DNA from: Marvania coccoides
Lineage: Eukaryota; Chlorophyta; Trebouxiophyceae; Chlorellales; Chlorellaceae
Direction of reading: 5' to 3'
Assembly (NCBI GenBank): GCA_963854735.1
Contig: OY978097.1
Span: 1,240,001 to 1,304,000 of the forward strand
DNA: 64,000 nucleotides
Every line of letters starts with the position of its first letter. The first letter of the stretch is position 1. The notes under the pieces were generated by a model. That model was not told where the DNA came from. It worked only from the letters and a program-made list of their open reading frames with translations, and ran no database searches. Below are positions 58,510 through 64,000 of the stretch, in pieces. Both the position numbers and the translations under genes were made by a program.

Positions 58510-59808
58510 TCAATAAAAAAAAGGCACGATTCGGGCCGGCACCCGGGCGCAGTACCGGTCCCAGTCCGCCCCATACTTTGCCCTGCAGGCGGCGTCGTCG
58601 CGGCGGTCGCGGTGCACCAGCAGCGTTCCAAAATACACCACGTAAAAGTAAGGGATCAGCGACCCAAAGCCTGCGGGAAGGCACCACGCCCACCCCATTA
58701 CCCAGTCCCCAAAGTAGTTGATGTGGCGAGCAATGCCCCACCACCCAGACACGATGAGCTTCGTGCCGCGACGCGTCTGCAGCGTCTCCAGGTGGGCCAC
58801 GCTGGGGTGGGTGGGGTCGCGACGGAACTTGTCCTTCTGCGAGTTGGCGCCTCGGAAGGCGGCGTACCCCGCGAGTTTCAACGCCACCAGCCCCAGCAGG
58901 GCCCAAGGAGCCAGCACGGGGGAGTGGTCAACGAGCACTCGCGCTTGCAGCGTGTACGTAAACGGCACCCATGCCAGGTCCCCGAATGCCAGCATGAACC
59001 CAAACCCGTCGGTGGTGATGTCCATCGTCGTTAAAATTGCAGGCTCGTGGAAGAGGGCGTCCCACACGTACAGTCCCTGGAACGCACACACCAGCAACAT
59101 GGCGGGGGACACCGCCCCCGTGGTCAGCAGCTGCTTGTGCGCCATGGCCAGGTTGAGCGCCACCCAGCCAATCAGGCCGGGGTACAGCTCGCAAAACTCC
59201 TTCAAGTCCAGCGGCCCCACGCGCGGGTTGAGCTCCCGCCCGATGAAAAAATCGTACAGCGGTACGCCGGTGTCGCCGCCCGCCGCCAACAGCGCGCCCT
59301 TGGCAAATGACCGGGCGTACAGGTAGAGTGAGAGCGTCAAACTGAATGCGACCGAGGCCGTCATCAGAGGAACGTAGTTGTCATAGGCCCAAGAGAGGTT
59401 GAGGGAGCCGGTGTAGAACCCAAAGTAGCCCAGCATTGCGAGCGTGACCCAGTACACTAGGTGACCGTTCAGCTTGTAGGTCAGGCGAGAGCCGTCGGAG
59501 AGTTGGACGCCCTGCGCCTTGCGGCCCGGGAGGAGGAGGTGGAGGGCGGCCTGGAGGGCCATCCACCCCAGAAACACGACGGTGGCCTCCCAGTTGAAGA
59601 AGCGCTGGTCGGCGGGGAAGCCAGGGATGGAAATTGGCGGCGACAGCTGCAGGCAGCCTTGGGCGTTGCAAGCGTACACCAGGCCGTAGCACACGGCGGG
59701 GAGGCCGACCAGGATGCCGATGGGACCCAGATAAGGCCCAAAGAACTCAAAGTGCGTTTCCTTTCTCGCTGGCCGCACAGCTTTGGTGGCGCTTCGTGTG
59801 GTCACCAT
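58510..59808 (-). CDS. FK: Sterol C-14 reductase (ERG24/FACKEL type)
   Basis: ER membrane enzyme that reduces the C14-C15 double bond of sterol intermediates with NADPH. Single exon, 432 residues; the ATG follows a GTG at 59811, so MVTTRSATKAVRP is taken as the start. About nine hydrophobic segments. ERG4/ERG24 family features: HFEFFGPYLGPIGIL near the N-terminus, YDFFIGRELNPRVG, MDITTDGFGFMLAFGDLAWV, GWWGIARHINYFGDW, and the C-terminal LLVHRDRRDDAACRAKYG then YCARVPARIVPFFY. The loop and C-terminal signatures fit the C-14 reductase; the close relative 7-dehydrocholesterol reductase is the main alternative. It is divergent (232 bp) from the next gene. Confidence 0.85.
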   Translation of the reverse strand: MVTTRSATKAVRPARKETHFEFFGPYLGPIGILVGLPAVCYGLVYACNAQGCLQLSPPISIPGFPADQRFFNWEATVVFLGWMALQAALHLLLPGRKAQGVQLSDGSRLTYKLNGHLVYWVTLAMLGYFGFYTGSLNLSWAYDNYVPLMTASVAFSLTLSLYLYARSFAKGALLAAGGDTGVPLYDFFIGRELNPRVGPLDLKEFCELYPGLIGWVALNLAMAHKQLLTTGAVSPAMLLVCAFQGLYVWDALFHEPAILTTMDITTDGFGFMLAFGDLAWVPFTYTLQARVLVDHSPVLAPWALLGLVALKLAGYAAFRGANSQKDKFRRDPTHPSVAHLETLQTRRGTKLIVSGWWGIARHINYFGDWVMGWAWCLPAGFGSLIPYFYVVYFGTLLVHRDRRDDAACRAKYGADWDRYCARVPARIVPFFY

Positions 59809-60040
59809 CACTTTTTTTTTTGAATTTTTTTATTGTGAATAAAAAGATTCGACGACAAGGAGCTCAACTGTGCATCATACGGGCGGCGATCGTCATTAAT
59901 TAACGGGAATACATCATAAATGTATGTAGAGGCTTAAAAAAAACGTTTTTTTACTTTTCCAAAACCAAATAGATCGGATTTTCTCTATTTTTTTAAATAA
60001 AACCACCCATTTTTTTTTAATCATCATTCCGATCTTCACG

Positions 60041-60791
60041 ATGCAGCAGTCGCAGATCGTAAAGGGAGCGGTGGCTAGGCCTTTGGCCCAGGCACTTCTC
60101 CTTCCGAAACCCAACCTGTGCCGCTTCATCAGGCGCTCCGTTGCCGTGCAGAGCAGCCTCAACACGCTAAGCTTGCAGTCCGGACCCACCACGATCAGCG
60201 TTCCGGTACCCAACGCCCAGGTGGAGCAGCTGGCGGTGGCTGTCAACTCCTTGATAAAAACGTTTGCTGACAAGCAAAAGGCCGAGAAACCGCAGCGATG
60301 GGAGGCAGTGGAGCTCAAATTTGCAGGCAAGCATGGGCCGTTTTCACTTTGTTGTTCTCTATAAGCAGAGGGGTATCCATACCTTATTATATTTTAAATA
60401 TAACATATACATATATAACCTCATGCACACCACCCACAACATATTTTAAGATTTTTAGAACTTTAAGACCTCTCTACTCTACTTATAAAACAATTTCTTC
60501 AGATATACATATATAACATATATGAAAATATATATATATATATATTTATTTATTTCTTTATTTTAATTGAGCTTATTTCTTGTTGCAGGCGATCCAGCCA
60601 AGGGGGAACTCCCATGCCTGGAATTCATGTGCAATCCCAACGCCCACAGCTCTGCGTTCGAGGCCAAGGTGCTCATCAAGCTGCGCAGCGCCGATGGCTT
60701 GCAGGTTGTGACGGAAACGACGCTGGAGCAGGTGCGTGCGGGGCTGAAGGACGTTATCTTGGAGATGCGGGCAGCAGCAGCAGGGAGGTAA
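60041..60791 (+). CDS. Small plastid-type protein, unknown function
   Basis: Two exons, 60041-60326 and 60589-60791, give 162 residues. The frame is kept only with a GC donor (GCAG/GCAAGC at 60327). The first about 35 residues (ALLLPKPNLCRFIRRSVAV) look like a transit peptide. A helix follows (VEQLAVAVNSLIKTFADKQK), then VELKFAGDPAKGELPCLEF, and a compact ending with VLIKLRSADGLQVVTETTLE. This ending resembles short uncharacterised plastid proteins conserved in plants and algae, but I cannot name the family with confidence. The intron is extremely AT-rich. Confidence 0.7.
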
Positions 60792-61285
60792 TATGGAGGG
60801 GAAGAAAAGAGTGTACGATGCTCTTCTTACGGCTGCCGGGAATAGCCACCAACGAAAGAAAAATGACGATGGAATTTATATACAACAACCAACATAGAAG
60901 AATAATGTCGAATGTCAAATAAAAAGTCTAATCTCTGACAAGTATCGCATGCGGGAATTGAAATAACACTATACTCCCCCGAGCCTTGAAAATACAGAAT
61001 ATATACATAGTCCATACATATGCCAGCATGCCCAGCCAGCCAAAGTGTATACTACTGCATGCCAGGGGTGGGCATTCCAGCATGGCCTCCCCCCCCCCTT
61101 TTTTTTTTTTTTGTGTGTGGAGAATTAGTTGTGGGCTGCGCGCGCTCGAGGGGGCTAGTCAGCTCTCTGCGAATCCAAATCCTACGCTCATTTTTGTCCT
61201 CTCTTCCCCGCGCATTCACCCAGCACATCCTCCTTTCATCAATTCATTTTTCTCTGTGTCGGCAATTCGGCGGAACAGCTCCCCA
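60792..61285. other. Intergenic between two plus-strand plastid-type genes
   Basis: Includes a C10-T13 tract at about 61089-61111 and the upstream region of the next gene. Nothing else recognised. Confidence 0.5.
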
Positions 61286-62341
61286 ATGCTCCTGAACGCC
61301 CATCTCCAAGTTCGGCCCAACGTGGCTGCCAGGCGGGCGCAGCGGGCGTGTCGCTCCTTCTCTGATCGCGTCATGGTTGTCACACGGGCTGCTGCCACTC
61401 AAGAGGTGGCAAAAACGATGATGGGGGAGCCCAAAGACAAAATTTACGTGGGCAAAGGCCGCTGGATCGTGGATGACGCCTCCAAATACCCTGATAGGAC
61501 CATTTTGACGGGTGGATTCGCTGGCGGAGAGGTACGCAGAGCCCAGCGCCGAGCGCCGCAACGAGTTGACTAAAGCTTATGCAATAAATCACACATGTGC
61601 TTATTTTTTGTTGTAGGTGGGACTGAAACAATTTGTGAGCGACCTGGGAGAGGGCGCCAAGAACGTGAAGAAGGAAGAGAAGAAGAGGGAGACGATGGCC
61701 AGCCCCAGTAACAAGGGCAGCGGACTCTATGTGGTGAGTCCCTGAGCTCTCGAGGCCCATTCTCCCCCCTTCAATTCAATTCAAAGGAAAGATTCTCAGT
61801 CTTTCCAACCCTCTGATTCTATAAACATCTGCAGGGCAAGGGCATGTACCTGCCGGAGCAGAGGAATAACATGTCGAAGGTGGTGAAGAAGACCGGGCGC
61901 GACTCCACGCTGACCGGCGGATTCACCGGCGGCGAGGTTGGTCTGCGCAAGTTTGTGGAGACTGGGGAGGTGCCTTTTGTGCCCGAAGGCTACTCCACGA
62001 AGCGGCAACAGAGCCCGTTGATCATTGCTGGCATCGTCAGTGCTGCTGCCGTCACCGGCGGAATTCTGCTGGACGACGTTGGTGATGTTGGGGAGCGGTT
62101 CGTGAGCGGCACTGGGGCAGTGAGCCCAGCGGTAATCAACGGCTTGGATGATAATACCAAGTTGCTGCTGCAGGTGGGCATTGCGATGTTTGGGCTGCTG
62201 ACTGCGGTGGTTGGCGGCCGGGCGTTGGTGGGCAGCTTGACCAACAGCATCAAGGACGGAGCTGCCAAGCTGGCCACCCTAGCAGTGTTCTGGGTGGTGG
62301 TGTTCATCGCCGCGCGCTTCATTTTGGACGGATCGTCCTGA
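61286..62341 (+). CDS. Thylakoid/plastid membrane protein with internal repeats, unknown function
   Basis: Three exons, 61286-61531, 61617-61733 and 61835-62341, join in phase to 289 residues. A transit peptide (MLLNAHLQVRPNVAARRAQR) is followed by two tandem copies of about 45 residues, each ending alike: TILTGGFAGGEVGLKQF in the first and STLTGGFTGGEVGLRKF in the second, each preceded by GKG. A Lys/Glu linker separates them. Two hydrophobic helices follow, near SPLIIAGIVSAAAVTGGILL and LQVGIAMFGLLTAVVGGRAL, and perhaps a third at LAVFWVVVFIAARFIL. The overall form fits a plastid membrane protein conserved in green lineages; I cannot name it. Confidence 0.75.
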
Positions 62342-62756
62342 ATCGTTTTTTTCTTTCTTCCCGGGGCCAATTTTTTATTCTCTTCCCTAGTTCTCCCTCT
62401 TTTTCAAACCAATCCAGACACCAAAATGTTATGACGATGATCCTCTTAATTAATTTCCTTTCATTCGTAGTATTAGAATGATGTTACATGTCTTGCACGA
62501 GTCACAAAAATACCAGGAGCACTGCAAAAGAGTACAGAGAAATACACCTTTCGTTCCTGTGGGTGGGTTAAATTAAGCTTGCGTTTGCTTGGGGAAAGTG
62601 AGTTCCTGGAAAGAGTGCGAAAGAACAAGAACAGTAAATTCGCACGGCAAGTGTGCGGAAGAAAATAAAACAAAAGAGAGAGAAAGAAAGTCAAGTCAAA
62701 GAAAAGATGGTGAGTCGCGGACGCTACGTTAGAAGACCTTAGAAGACCTCCATGAT
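62342..62756. other. Intergenic between convergent genes
   Basis: Three-prime regions of the repeat-containing plastid protein and ANP32. TGTAA on the minus strand at about 62488-62484 could serve ANP32. No other feature. Confidence 0.45.
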
Positions 62757-63983
62757 TCACTCATCGCCGTCATAGTCAGACTCCTCCTCCTCGGACTCCT
62801 CCTCAGACTCCTCCTCGGACTCGGCCTCCACTTTCTTGACGCGCTTTGGAGGGGGAGCCTCGTCGTCGCTATCCTCCTCGCTCTCATCCTCCTCCTCCTC
62901 CTCCGCGTCAAAGTCCTCCTCATCCTCGGACAGAGGGTCCTGCTGGCCCAGAACGGCGGTAGGGATCTCAGCTTCCTCCTCCTCGTCATCCTCGTCCTGA
63001 AACCGAAGAAAAGGAGTGATTAGAAGCCAAATCATGCGCGAATAAAAACGCTTTACGAAATATCCAGCCTCTTTTAGTGTTTTGATTACCTCGGCATCGT
63101 CATCGCCATCATCGTCTTCGCCCCCAGCGTCGTCCTGAAATGTAGGGGAAAAAAGGGGGAAAAAAGCTATTTAACAGTTGAAAACCACGGCGGATTCTGT
63201 CCGACATTCTTTTTGGCAACAACAAACTTTTATTTTGTAATCAATAAATCATTAAGAAAAATTCAACTTACGTCATCACCACCGTCATCGCCGGCCGCGC
63301 CTGCGCCGTCGGCAGCGTCGCCAGCATCCTCCTCCTCTTCCTTCTCCTCGTCGCCTTCCTCCTCGGCTCCTCCTTCATCTTCGTACTCCTGGCCCTCGGA
63401 CTCCTAAAATGAATGAAGCAAACAAAAACAGCTCACGTGAATTAAAAACTGTTCCAGGCCTCTGTGGGCAGGCACTGCAAATATTCTCACCTCCTCCTCA
63501 GAGCCACCATCGTCATCAACGGGCTTCTCTGCAAAAAATTACAAAGAAAACAACATCCAACAACAATCAGAACACAGGGAGGGATCGTCACTATGAATTG
63601 TCTTCTGGCTCACCGTTGCCGAGTTTGTCCTCGCCGTTGACAAACTTGAGGGCGGGAAGGACTGCCAACATTTTGAATACCTCGGTGCGGGCGGTGTCTG
63701 GGTCTTTGGTCTCTGCTGGGCAGGCGCTGAAGTCTACGCAGCTGAGGTGCGACAGAGCCGTGAGGGGTGCGAGTGCAGACAGGTTGCTGATGCGGTTGCC
63801 ACCCAGTTCAAGCTCTTTCAAGTTGCTGAGAACTGTGAGGGCCTCGAGGTTGCCGGAAATAGCGTTGTCTGTGAGCACCAGACTCTCAAGGTTGGTGAGG
63901 GGCGGCAAAGTTGACAACGACTCGCCGCGGATGTGACAGCTGCTGAGGCTGAGAGACCTCAGATCGGTGAACTCGGCGAGTTC
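62757..63983 (-). CDS. ANP32: Acidic leucine-rich nuclear phosphoprotein 32 (ANP32), 5' end outside window
   Basis: Leucine-rich-repeat nuclear protein with a long acidic tail; family members act as histone chaperones and phosphatase inhibitors. Exons in view: 63983-63614, 63528-63491, 63403-63272, 63134-63090 and 62996-62757, all in phase; at least one more exon lies beyond 64000. The visible LRRs include ELAEFTDLRSLSLSSCHI, LPPLTNLESLVLTDNAISG and LSNLKELELGGNRIS, then the LRR cap LSCVDFSACPAETKD..FKMLAVLPALKFVNG, which is characteristic of ANP32. The last four exons encode almost only D, E, G, S and A, with a possible nuclear signal PPPKRVKKVE near the end. Confidence 0.9.
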
Positions 63984-64000
63984 CTGTGGAGGGCAACGGG

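Overview
This is a nuclear chromosome segment of a photosynthetic eukaryote, most likely a chlorophyte green alga. A trebouxiophyte-like genome is my guess, held with low confidence. The evidence is short AT-rich introns in GC-rich exons, nucleus-encoded plastid proteins with transit-like N-termini (Cpn60-alpha, RAF1, PPD6, transketolase, histidinol-phosphate aminotransferase, chorismate synthase), a nuclear tRNA with a canonical small intron, and the green-algal poly(A) signal TGTAA a short way downstream of about ten stop codons. There is no bacterial operon structure, IS element or CRISPR array. Exon chains below were built by hand from splice consensus, reading frame and protein family continuity. 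Nearly all close in phase.

Layout. 0.2-2.2 kb: plastid chaperonin Cpn60-alpha (5' end not resolved). 2.5-10.3 kb, all minus: an unrecognised helical protein (possibly kinetochore), HisC-type aminotransferase, cohesin loader MAU2/SCC4, arginine deiminase. 10.3-12.0 kb: mostly non-genic, with two weak coding-like pieces. 12.0 kb: tRNA-Pro(UGG). 12.4-16.2 kb: a 1096-residue protein I cannot assign. 17.3-19.0 kb: lumenal PsbP-domain protein PPD6. 19.3-20.6 kb: EndoG-like nuclease. 21.0-23.2 kb: SAM50. 23.6-28.6 kb: organellar DNA gyrase subunit A (16 exons). 28.6-32.8 kb: UBP14/USP5 deubiquitinase (15 exons). 33.1-34.0 kb: BCA2-type RING ligase. 34.3-35.7 kb: chorismate synthase. 36.4-40.2 kb: Pol5/MYBBP1A. 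40.8-44.2 kb: organellar DNA polymerase (PolA family). 44.4-46.0 kb: QSOX-type sulfhydryl oxidase. 46.2-47.9 kb: phosphoacetylglucosamine mutase. 48.4-51.1 kb: transketolase. 51.7-53.4 kb: prolyl-tRNA synthetase. 53.6-54.3 kb: prefoldin 2. 54.4-55.9 kb: Rubisco accumulation factor 1. 56.1-58.0 kb: IMP-specific 5'-nucleotidase. 58.5-59.8 kb: sterol C-14 reductase. 60.0-62.3 kb: two small plastid-type proteins of unknown role. 62.8-64.0 kb: ANP32 (5' end beyond the window).

The genes are housekeeping and scattered in function. Loose themes are organelle biogenesis (Cpn60, RAF1, SAM50, PPD6), organelle DNA maintenance (GyrA, PolA-type polymerase, EndoG) and plastid metabolism. Genes are tightly packed, often as divergent pairs 200-300 bp apart, and gyrA and UBP14 converge with 46 bp between stop codons.

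The most unusual signals are a 41-bp sequence with a perfect 20-bp palindrome present twice and followed by TTTTG-type tails, a high share of GC-AG introns (5 of about 73), a zinc-finger UBP domain that has lost two zinc ligands, the unassigned 1096-residue protein, and a compound pentanucleotide array filling an intron. I found no clear new multi-gene system.
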